Assembly (NCBI GenBank): GCA_023957245.1
Contig: JAMLHJ010000006.1
Location: 62,001-126,000, forward strand
Reading direction: 5' to 3'
DNA: 64,000 nt
Source: Chitinophagales bacterium
Lineage (GTDB): Bacteria; Bacteroidota; Bacteroidia; Chitinophagales; JADIYW01
Shown here: piece after piece, positions 44,950-53,463 of the stretch
Layout of the letters: each line of letters starts with the position of its first letter
Numbering within the stretch: the stretch's first letter is position 1
Position numbers and translations under genes: made by a program
The notes under the pieces: model-generated
Told to the model about the DNA's origin: nothing
What the model saw: only the letters and a program-made list of their open reading frames with translations
Databases searched by the model: none

Positions 44950-44980
44950 CAAATATATTACTGTGATTTAAAAAATCAAA
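44950..44980 (-). promoter_or_regulatory. consensus promoter of the RNA leader
   Basis: TTTG (44977-44980) and TATATTTG (44950-44957) are separated by exactly 19 nt on the minus strand, a perfect match to the Bacteroidota -33/-7 consensus. Confidence 0.8.
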
Positions 44981-45048
44981 TTTTATCTCTATTTTTTTGA
45001 AAATTTTTATTTCTATTCTTCAAAAATATTCAATTCTACATAAAAAGT

Positions 45049-47475
45049 TTAAAATAATGGATATTTATGTGGGTTACTTTCGTGCATCATTTGATAGATA
45101 TTATTGAATACATCTTCTGCATTAGGTTTGCAGAAATAGTTGCCATCACTGCCATAAGAAGCTCTATGGTCAGTCGCACTCATGCATTTAGGTGCTGCAT
45201 CTAAGTAGTTAAAAATATTTTGGTGATTCATTACTTGTTCTAACATATAAGCACTTCCTCCACCAGGAACATCCTCATCTAAGAAAAGTACTCTATTTGT
45301 TTTACGAACCGATTGTCCAATTACACCCCTAATATCAAAAGGTAATAAGGTCTGAACATCAATCAATTCAACACTTATATCTACTTCATTCAATAAATGA
45401 ATCGCATCTTGAGCTACTCTTACACACGACCCATAAGTTACCAAAGTAATATCTTGACCCTCTTGTAATATTTCAGGCACTCCTAAAGGAACAGTAAACT
45501 CACCAGGATTTGATGGGATTTTTTCCTTTAACCTATAGCCATTCAGACATTCAATGACTAAAGCTGGTTCATCACATCTCAATAATAAATTATAAAATCC
45601 AGCTGCTTGCGTCATATTTCTTGGCACACAAATATGAATACCTCTTAAACTACCTAAAAGCATACTCATAGGCGAACCCGTATGCCATATCCCTTCCAGT
45701 CTATGACCTCTCGTCCTAATAATCAATGGAGCCTTCTGACCACCTTTTGTCCGATAGGAAAGACAAGCTAAATCGTCCATCAATGGACTTAAAGCATAAT
45801 TGATATAATCCAAATATTGTATTTCAGCAATAGGTCTTAGCCCTCGCATCGCCAATCCTATTCCCTCTCCTATTATACTTGCTTCTCGGATGCCCGTATC
45901 ATACACCCGCTCTTTGCCATATTTTTCTTGCAGACCATTAAACGCTTGATTGACATCTCCAATAAATCCAACATCTTCACCAAAAGCAACAATATGTGAA
46001 TCTCTCGCTAAGTTTGCATCAAAACAAAGATTCAACACTTGGTATCCACTTAGTATTTTGGGCTTTTCTTCATACTCAGCAGGAACTATTGGATATTTCA
46101 ATGGTGATTCAGAAGAATTAGTATGCAAATAAGTACAAAACCTTTCTTTATTCACCATTCGACTTTCTTCGTACCAATTTGACAATTTACTTCTTTCTGT
46201 AACTTGTTCATTTCTCGTCATCAAAAGAACCTCATGAGCCACCTTTAAAAAATCCAATCTTGTCGGTTCAATTGCGTATTTAACTTCCTTAATGACTTCT
46301 TTTAAATTATCCTTTAATTCAGATACATCTTGCAATGCTTCCATCAAAGAGAGCGCATCTTTTAACTCTTCTTGAATAGGATTATTAAAATCAGCCCAAG
46401 CCTTTTTTTGAGCTTTCTTGACTTCTTCCTTAGCTTCAATTTTCAACTTCAACAAATCTTCTTCATTAGCTAATTGGCTTTGAAGTATCCATTTTTGCAT
46501 CTGGGCAATCCCATCCATTTCCTTCTCCCACTCCAATCTCTCTTTTGTCTTATATCGTTCATGCGAACCAGATGTGGAGTGTCCTTGAATCTGAATCAAA
46601 TCTTCAATATGCACAAGAACAGGTTGGTGATTTTCTCGTATTTCTGAAATAATTTCTCTATAAGTCTTTAGTAATTCAGGGTAATTCCAACCTTTAACTT
46701 TTACTATTTTAAGAGAAGGAATACTATCAGTACTTTGAAATCCTTTGACTGCTTCAGAAATAGAAGATTTTGCAGTCTGTAATGATTTGGGAACAGAAAT
46801 TCCATAGCCATCATCCCAGACATTAATAATCAAAGGCACTTGCTGAACACAAGCAGCATTGAGTACTTCCCAAAAAAAACCTTCAGACGTACTCGCATCA
46901 CCAATAGATACAAAACAAACTTCATTCCCATTGATTGAAAATTTTTCATCTTCGAGAATATCTTTTAGTTCTCTATATTTTTTGGAAGCCAAAGCAAGTC
47001 CTAATGCTCTCAACATCTGATTGGCAGTAGGAGAATTATCAGCGGCAGAATTTTTTTGTTGAGTTAAATATTTCCACGAACCATCTGGTTTTAGATTTCT
47101 TGTAGAAAAATGGTTATTCATTTGCCTTCCTCCAGAATGAGGTTCATAAGACAAATTGGGATTAGCATATAATTGACCAAAAAGATGCTCCAATGTTACA
47201 ATCCCTGTAGCTAATGCAAAAGTCTGATCTCTATAATATCCAGCTCTAAAATCACCATTTTGAAATACTTTTGCCATTGCAATCTGAGGAAGTTCTTTAC
47301 CACCTCCAAATATTCCGAATTTAGCTTTACCTGTAAGTACTTCTTTTCTACCTAGCAAACTCATTTCTCGACTAATGCAAGCTAATTTGAAATCATTCAA
47401 AACCTCTCTTCTAAAATCTTCAAAAGAAATAGTCTGATTATCATCAAAAACATTACTTACTATAGACTCAGCCAT
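45049..47475 (-). CDS. fused E1 alpha/beta 2-oxoacid dehydrogenase (branched-chain type)
   Basis: Thiamine-diphosphate E1 component with alpha (residues about 1-400) and beta (about 450-808) parts in one chain. The TPP motif is GDASTSEGFFWEVLNAACVQ (about residues 193-212), with YRDQTFALATG and MLRALGLALASKKY before it. The beta half has HIVAFGEDVGFIGDVNQAF, GIREASIIGEGIGLAMRGLRP and VLFLDEDVPGGGSAYM. The fused form is common in Bacteroidota. Substrates are probably branched-chain 2-oxoacids; no E2 or E3 gene is adjacent. Transcription would end at the terminator at 44794 unless earlier. Confidence 0.9.
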   Translation of the reverse strand: MAESIVSNVFDDNQTISFEDFRREVLNDFKLACISREMSLLGRKEVLTGKAKFGIFGGGKELPQIAMAKVFQNGDFRAGYYRDQTFALATGIVTLEHLFGQLYANPNLSYEPHSGGRQMNNHFSTRNLKPDGSWKYLTQQKNSAADNSPTANQMLRALGLALASKKYRELKDILEDEKFSINGNEVCFVSIGDASTSEGFFWEVLNAACVQQVPLIINVWDDGYGISVPKSLQTAKSSISEAVKGFQSTDSIPSLKIVKVKGWNYPELLKTYREIISEIRENHQPVLVHIEDLIQIQGHSTSGSHERYKTKERLEWEKEMDGIAQMQKWILQSQLANEEDLLKLKIEAKEEVKKAQKKAWADFNNPIQEELKDALSLMEALQDVSELKDNLKEVIKEVKYAIEPTRLDFLKVAHEVLLMTRNEQVTERSKLSNWYEESRMVNKERFCTYLHTNSSESPLKYPIVPAEYEEKPKILSGYQVLNLCFDANLARDSHIVAFGEDVGFIGDVNQAFNGLQEKYGKERVYDTGIREASIIGEGIGLAMRGLRPIAEIQYLDYINYALSPLMDDLACLSYRTKGGQKAPLIIRTRGHRLEGIWHTGSPMSMLLGSLRGIHICVPRNMTQAAGFYNLLLRCDEPALVIECLNGYRLKEKIPSNPGEFTVPLGVPEILQEGQDITLVTYGSCVRVAQDAIHLLNEVDISVELIDVQTLLPFDIRGVIGQSVRKTNRVLFLDEDVPGGGSAYMLEQVMNHQNIFNYLDAAPKCMSATDHRASYGSDGNYFCKPNAEDVFNNIYQMMHESNPHKYPLF

Positions 47476-47751
47476 TTATATATCAGATTGCAATATTTAA
47501 ATTACAGATTTAAACACAAAAATGGCAATAAAGTTGATTAAATTAATTATTTATCAACTCGAAAACAAAATTCATTATTTACTACTAATTGAAATTTATA
47601 TGTAAGAAAATGAATGATAAAGCTACACCACACCAATACACTCAAACAAATCTTCATAATAATTCTAACAAATTAACATAATAGAATTAGATGATTTTGA
47701 ACTAAAGAGTTAGATGAAAATTAACTATCTTGCGATTAGAAAGTTGAACGT
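47476..47751. other. 276-bp AT-rich intergenic region upstream of the HpaII-type system
   Basis: No gene is seen. A TATCTTG box at 47726-47732 is a possible promoter for the methyltransferase. No direct or inverted repeat marking an insertion boundary was noticed. Confidence 0.4.
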
Positions 47752-49038
47752 GTGATTAAGAATATTGGAATGAATTTTAAAGAAAAAATATCCTTAGAAA
47801 ATATTGACAACAAGCAGCTTAGAAAACTGTTAATTGAAGCAGACAGCAACAAAGAGGCAGTGCTAACTCACTTTTTATTCAACTCAAAAAACGGAATCTC
47901 TCAATTTTACAAGGAGGATGCCATAGCTTTTACAAAAGAAATTTTGGAATACAAATTTCCAGAAGAAGAAGTAACATTACAAGTTGCCGAAGAAGCATTA
48001 CAATACGGTTTATTCGACACTTTCCAAATTCCTTTTCCTCCATTAGAGAAACCAAAATTCAAATTTATTGACTTGTTTGCTGGAATTGGTGGTTTCCGTT
48101 TGGCTTTACAAAACCTTGGTGGAAAATGTGTGTTTACTTGCGAATGGGACAAAGAAGCTAAACGAACTTATAAAGCAAATTTTGGCGAAACACCTTTTGG
48201 TGATATAACCAAAGAAGAAACAAAATCTTATATTCCAGATGGTTTCGATGTGCTTTGTGCGGGCTTCCCTTGTCAAGCCTTTTCAATTGCAGGAAAAAGA
48301 GGAGGTTTTGAAGATACAAGAGGAACTTTGTTTTTTGATGTTGCCGAAATTATCAAAAGGAAACAACCTAAGGCTATTTTTTTAGAAAATGTAAAAGGTT
48401 TAAGAAATCACGACAAAGGAAAAACCCTCACAACCATTTTAAATGTTTTACGAGAAGATTTAGGATATTTTGTTCCTGAACCTCAAATTGTAAACGCAAA
48501 AGATTTTGGTGTTCCTCAAAACAGAGAACGAATATATATCGTAGGTTTTCACCCAAGTACTGGAATCAACGAATTTACTTATCCAAAACCAATGGATAAA
48601 GAAGTAACTTTCTCTGATGTTAAAGAAGAAAACGTTCCACCTACAAAATATTACTTATCAACACAATACATACAAACTTTAGAAAATCACAAAGCAAGAC
48701 ACGAAAGCAAAGGCAATGGTTTTGGTTATGCCATCATTCCTGATGATGGAATTAGCAATGCTATTGTTGTTGGAGGAATGGGTAGAGAAAGAAATTTAGT
48801 TTATGACCATAGAATTACAGATTTTACGCCAACAACTCATATAAAAGGAACAGTAAATCGTGAAGGAATTAGAAAAATGACACCACGAGAATGGGCAAGA
48901 TTACAAGGTTTTCCTGACAATTATTTAATTCCAGTTGCTGATGCTTCCGCTTATAAACAGTTCGGTAACTCCGTTGCCGTACCAGCGATACAAGCAACCG
49001 CAAAAGAAATACTAAAACTAATTTTGAAAATTAAATGA
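47752..49038 (+). CDS. DNA (cytosine-5) methyltransferase, M.HpaII-type
   Basis: Type II modification enzyme. C5-methyltransferase motifs appear in order: motif I FIDLFAGIGGFRLAL (about residue 106), IV GFPCQAFSIAGKRGGF with the catalytic Cys (about 174), VI FLENVKGL, VIII QNRERIYIVGF, IX TPREWARLQGFPDNY and X YKQFGNSVAVPAI. About 100 residues precede motif I, a longer N-terminus than minimal enzymes have. The likely start is GTG at 47752 or the ATG at 47770. Its last four bases overlap the endonuclease start. The CCGG target is inferred from the partner gene. Confidence 0.93.
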   Translation: MIKNIGMNFKEKISLENIDNKQLRKLLIEADSNKEAVLTHFLFNSKNGISQFYKEDAIAFTKEILEYKFPEEEVTLQVAEEALQYGLFDTFQIPFPPLEKPKFKFIDLFAGIGGFRLALQNLGGKCVFTCEWDKEAKRTYKANFGETPFGDITKEETKSYIPDGFDVLCAGFPCQAFSIAGKRGGFEDTRGTLFFDVAEIIKRKQPKAIFLENVKGLRNHDKGKTLTTILNVLREDLGYFVPEPQIVNAKDFGVPQNRERIYIVGFHPSTGINEFTYPKPMDKEVTFSDVKEENVPPTKYYLSTQYIQTLENHKARHESKGNGFGYAIIPDDGISNAIVVGGMGRERNLVYDHRITDFTPTTHIKGTVNREGIRKMTPREWARLQGFPDNYLIPVADASAYKQFGNSVAVPAIQATAKEILKLILKIK

Positions 49039-50111
49039 TAACAGGAAATAAAGGCGAATGGAGTGAAATTTATACGTTGCTAAAAGTAATTGCAGATAAA
49101 CAGCTCTTTGCTGGCGATAGTAACTTAAACAAAATTGAAAATTTAATTTTTCCAATCGTAAAAATTTTACGTAACGAAACAGATGGCAGTTTTGAATTTA
49201 CTTTCGATAAAGATTTAGTTATCGTAAAAAATGATAGTAAAGAATTTAGAATTTCAGTTGCAGAATTTCAAAAACAAGCATATTTTCTTCTTACTAAACT
49301 CAAAGAAAAAACAAACGCAACTTTTTCAATTCCTGAAGTTGAAACTTTTATCAATTCGTTTAATAGCAAAACAATTAAAGCAAAATCAACTGTAAAAAGC
49401 GATATTAAAATTGTAATTCACGACCAGCGAACAGGTACAAATCCCGAATTAGGTTTTAGTATTAAATCTCAACTTGGAGGCGCTTCTACTCTACTGAATG
49501 CTGGAAAAACAACGAATTTCATTTACAAAATAAATAAGCTGAATTTATCTGCTATACAAATTAAAGAAATCAATTCTATCAATACTAGAAGCAAAATAAA
49601 GGATAGACTTGAAAAGCTTAAAGAACTAAAAGGAGAATTTACTTTTGACAAACTAGAAAGTTCAGTTTTTGAAAACAATTTAGTTCTGATTGATAGTGCA
49701 TTACCAAAGATAATTTCTGAAATTATATTTCTATTTTTCACTTCAAACTACTCTAAAACTCCTGACTTAGTTTCTAAAATTTCGATATTAAATCCACTTG
49801 GCTACAATTTGATAAATAATCACCCGTTTTATTCATACAAGATTAAACGCTTTCTGACAGACATCGCATTAGGAATGATGCCTTCGAAAGTTTGGACAGG
49901 TGAGCTTGATGCAACAGGTGGCTATTTGGTTGTGAAAGATGACGGAGAAATTTTATGCTATCACATCTATAACAGAAATGAGTTTGAAGACTATTTATTT
50001 ACAAATACAAAATTAGAAACAGCAAGTAGTTCACGTCATGAATTTGGAAAAGTTTATGAAGAGAAAGAACAATTATACTTCAAATTAAACTTACAAATAC
50101 GATTTTTGTAA
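49035..50111 (+). CDS. HpaII-family type II restriction endonuclease
   Basis: Endonuclease of the HpaII family, which cuts CCGG. The N-terminus ITGNKGEWSEIYTLLKVIAD and the core IHDQRTGTNPELGFSIKSQ (about residues 127-145), then LGGASTLLNAGKTTNFIY, match the family as I remember it; the central run has the Asp/Glu-x-Lys spacing of a metal-dependent nuclease site. It has 358 aa. The start ATG overlaps the methyltransferase stop (ATGA), so translation is coupled and modification is made first. No controller (C) gene or Vsr gene is adjacent. Confidence 0.85.
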   Translation: MITGNKGEWSEIYTLLKVIADKQLFAGDSNLNKIENLIFPIVKILRNETDGSFEFTFDKDLVIVKNDSKEFRISVAEFQKQAYFLLTKLKEKTNATFSIPEVETFINSFNSKTIKAKSTVKSDIKIVIHDQRTGTNPELGFSIKSQLGGASTLLNAGKTTNFIYKINKLNLSAIQIKEINSINTRSKIKDRLEKLKELKGEFTFDKLESSVFENNLVLIDSALPKIISEIIFLFFTSNYSKTPDLVSKISILNPLGYNLINNHPFYSYKIKRFLTDIALGMMPSKVWTGELDATGGYLVVKDDGEILCYHIYNRNEFEDYLFTNTKLETASSSRHEFGKVYEEKEQLYFKLNLQIRFL

Positions 50112-50221
50112 ACAATAATATATAATTAGCCAATGCTTTACTCTCTATAAAGCAGATAATAAAGTGACAACAATTTTATAGTACCCAAAATAAAAATTTA
50201 GGTATAATCAATAAATTATCA

Positions 50222-51964
50222 CTAAAAATCTATATGTCGATATGGAATATTCCAGCGCATCGCAAGATTGACAAAATGAGAATTTCTATCTCTTTCATCC
50301 ATCTCACTATTCACTCTTCTATATCTGTAATTCAAATCAAATGAGATATTGTGCCACGGCATATAAGTGACTATCAAATCTGTCAAATTGAGTTTGGTAC
50401 GTACTCCTTGACCGACATAGTTGTCATACATTTGCTCTTTATCTCTATATGAAGTGAATATATTTTTCCCCCAATTGGAACCATCAACATCCTCGCCGTA
50501 TCTAGCTCGAATATGTTTAGCCATTACAAACCATTTAGGAGTCGGCTGATATCTTAATATAGAAACAATCTCAGTAAAATTGGCACCTAATGGATGCGCT
50601 AAAGGTTGATTGTAATGCGTCCATGTCGTTACTTCATCATTATGAGAATAAGTATAAGGTCTTACAAGATTACCTTCTATCTGAAAATCTAAATTTTCCA
50701 CTCCAAAAACATTGATATACTTCATTCCCAATTGAGTACCCACTTTGGTTCCCCACCAACGATTGGGTTTGAAGAAACCTTTTAATCCTTTTCCTTTCAA
50801 GTCAAATTCTTGTCCAATATTCATCTCGTCCATCAACAATTGACCATAAATGGAAAAATGTTTGGCAAAATTGGCTTTAAAATCAAAACCAATCATAGCA
50901 TTATCTGGGCTACCTAAAATCTGTTCAACGTATCTGTAAAAAATAATTGGATTCAGATATTGAAATTCAAAATGATTCTGTCTAGAAAATACAACAGATT
51001 CGAATACTCCAATATTTAACCATCTTGTAGCATTGATACTCAGATGATGAACTGCCATGTACTTTTTGTTTAACAAAGTATCTTGACGACGAGGATACTC
51101 ACTTGTCAATTCAGCAAAAATATTGGTGTAGTTGAGTTTCCAAACTCTAGTATTCACTTTCAAAAACAAATAATCATTACCATAATCAGAAAGCAATAAT
51201 GAGCGATAACCATCGCCAATGAAGTTTTTATCATGTCCAAATTGAAAACTTAAATATTTGGAAGGAGTAAAAGCGACATAACCTTTTGCTCTAAAATAAT
51301 CATAACCTCCATTTTTAAACCCTTTGTAATATCCCGCACCAGGTATTCCTTTCGTTGATTGAATTTCGTCAGTTATAAATGCTGGGTAAAATGCTTGTTC
51401 TGAAGTAAAAAAGGTATAAAAACTTAACATTTTATCTACTTGACCTCTAATTTCAAAGCCTTTGGCATTAATTTGTTTGATTTTATTTCCTTTCAAATTA
51501 TCGGCATCAAAGCCCACACCTATCTGAGCAACAGGGTTTAGAACAGCTTTAAATTTTGCTTTATTGACACTTAAAAAATTAGCAGGTTGCTTATAAAATA
51601 TTTTTAAAATTGGTTTCTTACTTTCTCTCATTCCTTTCTCACTGAACTCCATATTATCCCTATAGAGATAGTCCATATTCGCCAAATCAACATCTGATAA
51701 TTCGCAATTGCTAACGGTATCAATATAGCTGACATATTCCATAGCTCCCAATCTATCAATTGGTTTATTGACACTATGATAGCCCTCCATTAATTTACCA
51801 CATTGTATCTCCAATCTATCCAACATGTGATAAGAAGGCGAACCTTGAGGAATAGTCGAACTTTGAGCATTCACATTGACACTAAGAGATACCAACATGA
51901 AAAACAATAATAAAGAAAGATTAATAGAACTATTTTTTACCATATTCATATACATCAATGCCAA
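50222..51964 (-). CDS. outer-membrane beta-barrel protein, RemB/Wzi-like
   Basis: Secreted 580-aa protein with a signal peptide (cleaved near VNAQ) and many amphipathic beta-strands. It resembles Bacteroidota proteins annotated as gliding motility protein RemB or capsule-assembly Wzi family (LSFQFGHDKNFIGDGYRSLLL, FRYQYLNP-like FEFQYLNPIIFYR, FDLNYRYRRVNSEM). The role would be capsule or adhesin surface assembly, an inference from family only. Met codons at 51964, 51949 and 51943 make the start uncertain. It follows the HpaII island convergently. Confidence 0.75.
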   Translation of the reverse strand: MALMYMNMVKNSSINLSLLLFFMLVSLSVNVNAQSSTIPQGSPSYHMLDRLEIQCGKLMEGYHSVNKPIDRLGAMEYVSYIDTVSNCELSDVDLANMDYLYRDNMEFSEKGMRESKKPILKIFYKQPANFLSVNKAKFKAVLNPVAQIGVGFDADNLKGNKIKQINAKGFEIRGQVDKMLSFYTFFTSEQAFYPAFITDEIQSTKGIPGAGYYKGFKNGGYDYFRAKGYVAFTPSKYLSFQFGHDKNFIGDGYRSLLLSDYGNDYLFLKVNTRVWKLNYTNIFAELTSEYPRRQDTLLNKKYMAVHHLSINATRWLNIGVFESVVFSRQNHFEFQYLNPIIFYRYVEQILGSPDNAMIGFDFKANFAKHFSIYGQLLMDEMNIGQEFDLKGKGLKGFFKPNRWWGTKVGTQLGMKYINVFGVENLDFQIEGNLVRPYTYSHNDEVTTWTHYNQPLAHPLGANFTEIVSILRYQPTPKWFVMAKHIRARYGEDVDGSNWGKNIFTSYRDKEQMYDNYVGQGVRTKLNLTDLIVTYMPWHNISFDLNYRYRRVNSEMDERDRNSHFVNLAMRWNIPYRHIDF

Positions 51965-52025
51965 AAGTAATATTTTGAATTTGAAAGAACTTAAGATTTA
52001 ATATAAAAGTGAATTTATTTACTGA

Positions 52026-53291
52026 TTAAACTGCTTCATTATCACCATAAGGAGTTTTATATCCTGATAATGCATAATAAATCAAGAATAACCAACCTGG
52101 AACCATAATCAAAAATGCTATCTTTTTAGAATCTATCCATTCGGCAAAAAGACCCATCAAAGGCATTAAAACAGCTCCACCAACTATCATCATCACCAAT
52201 ATGGCAGAGCCTATTTTAGTATGTTTTCCTAGTCCATTTAATGCTAAAGGCCAAATAATAGGCCACATTGCAGATTGTGACAATCCTAATAATGCAAAAA
52301 ATGCAACTGCTGTATATCCTTCTGTAAGCAATGCCAAAGTCAAAAATAATATACTCAACAAAGCAGAGATAATCAATGCTGGTCTTTGTCTGATAAACTT
52401 AGGTATCAATGCAATAGATAAAAAATATCCTACTAACATGGCAATAGCAGTATTGGCAGCAAATTTTGATGCGATTTGTTTAGAGTACCCTAAAGTTTCT
52501 CCAAATGTCGTAAATGCATCATAACTAATCACTTCTGCACCGACATAGAAAAACAATGCTACTGCTCCTAATACTAAATTGCGATGCCCTAAAACACTTG
52601 TTGCCGTATGTTTACTTTCCTCATCTTTATCTTGTTCTGGTTCTGGAAGATTGATAAACAATAACATAATTCCCAATAGTGCAAAAGATGTAGAAATAAC
52701 AGAATATGGTCTAATTACCTTATTGGCTAGAGCTTGTAATTCTAGTGCTTTATCAGCAGCACTCATAGCAGGTAATGCTGCTTCTATTTGGTCAATATTA
52801 TGTAAAAACAAAGAACTTAATAAAAATACTGCACAATATCCCGCTAATTTATTACAAACACCCATAAAACTGATTCGTTGAGCAGCACTTTCAATAGGGC
52901 CCAAAATCGTTACATAAGGATTTGATGCTGTCTGTAATAATGCCAAACCAGTTCCTATTACAAATAATCCGGTTAAAAATAAGGGATAACTAATTGTCCT
53001 CGCAGCTGGTATAAATAAAAGAGCTCCTATTGCCATAATTAACAGTCCAATAGACATTCCTTTTTTAAATCCAGCCCATTTCAAAATATATGAACTAGGA
53101 ATAGACATGAAAAAATAAGCTGCAAAAAATGCAGTACCTACAAAATAAGACTCTGTGTCAGTCAATTGACAAGCAATCTTTAAATAAGGAATTAATTGAC
53201 TATTAGCCCATGTGATAAATCCAAAAATGAAAAATAATATTCCAATAATTGTTATTGGAAAGAGATATGAAGGCGATTGAGATTTAGCCAT
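52026..53291 (-). CDS. sugar MFS transporter, FucP/GluP family
   Basis: Inner-membrane proton/sugar symporter with 12 predicted helices. The signature LLQTASNPYVTILGP (about residue 120) followed by SAAQRISFMGVCNKLAG is diagnostic for fucose/glucose/galactose permeases. FFIFGFITWANSQLIPYLK at the N-terminus also fits. It has 421 aa. The exact sugar is unknown. The gene stands alone, with a terminator for the upstream SGNH gene at 53398-53433. Confidence 0.92.
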   Translation of the reverse strand: MAKSQSPSYLFPITIIGILFFIFGFITWANSQLIPYLKIACQLTDTESYFVGTAFFAAYFFMSIPSSYILKWAGFKKGMSIGLLIMAIGALLFIPAARTISYPLFLTGLFVIGTGLALLQTASNPYVTILGPIESAAQRISFMGVCNKLAGYCAVFLLSSLFLHNIDQIEAALPAMSAADKALELQALANKVIRPYSVISTSFALLGIMLLFINLPEPEQDKDEESKHTATSVLGHRNLVLGAVALFFYVGAEVISYDAFTTFGETLGYSKQIASKFAANTAIAMLVGYFLSIALIPKFIRQRPALIISALLSILFLTLALLTEGYTAVAFFALLGLSQSAMWPIIWPLALNGLGKHTKIGSAILVMMIVGGAVLMPLMGLFAEWIDSKKIAFLIMVPGWLFLIYYALSGYKTPYGDNEAV

Positions 53292-53397
53292 ATTGTTGAT
53301 TTATTTTTGTTTGATTTTATTGTCCTAAACTTAGTATATATTTTAAGAAAAACAGTAGTATGTAATTAATATTTTCAATTTGAATGGCTAAGTATTT

Positions 53398-53433
53398 AAA
53401 AAGAGAAAGAGATTGCCTTTTCAGACAATCTCT
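53398..53433 (-). terminator. terminator after the SGNH hydrolase gene
   Basis: AGAGATTG (53408-53415) pairs with CAATCTCT (53426-53433) around a 10-nt loop. A T-rich tail follows on the minus strand. Confidence 0.75.
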
Positions 53434-53463
53434 CCCACTAACAAAAAAAACAAAAAAAATGAA

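Larger units (their letters stand above)
44732..45048 (-). other. 317-bp region between peroxiredoxin and E1 genes, holding an RNA leader
   Basis: No protein gene is seen. It contains a promoter, a branched RNA, a terminator and a 62-nt AAC-rich leader before the peroxiredoxin ATG. The individual parts are listed separately. Confidence 0.7.

Noticed and set aside
47907-48152. Minus-strand open frame opposite the methyltransferase, considered as a controller gene
   Set aside because: It has no helix-turn-helix pattern and overlaps the conserved motif I of the methyltransferase.
52201-52881. Two plus-strand open frames of about 100 codons opposite the sugar transporter
   Set aside because: They lie antisense to a well-supported FucP/GluP gene and have low-complexity sequence, so they are reading-frame shadows.
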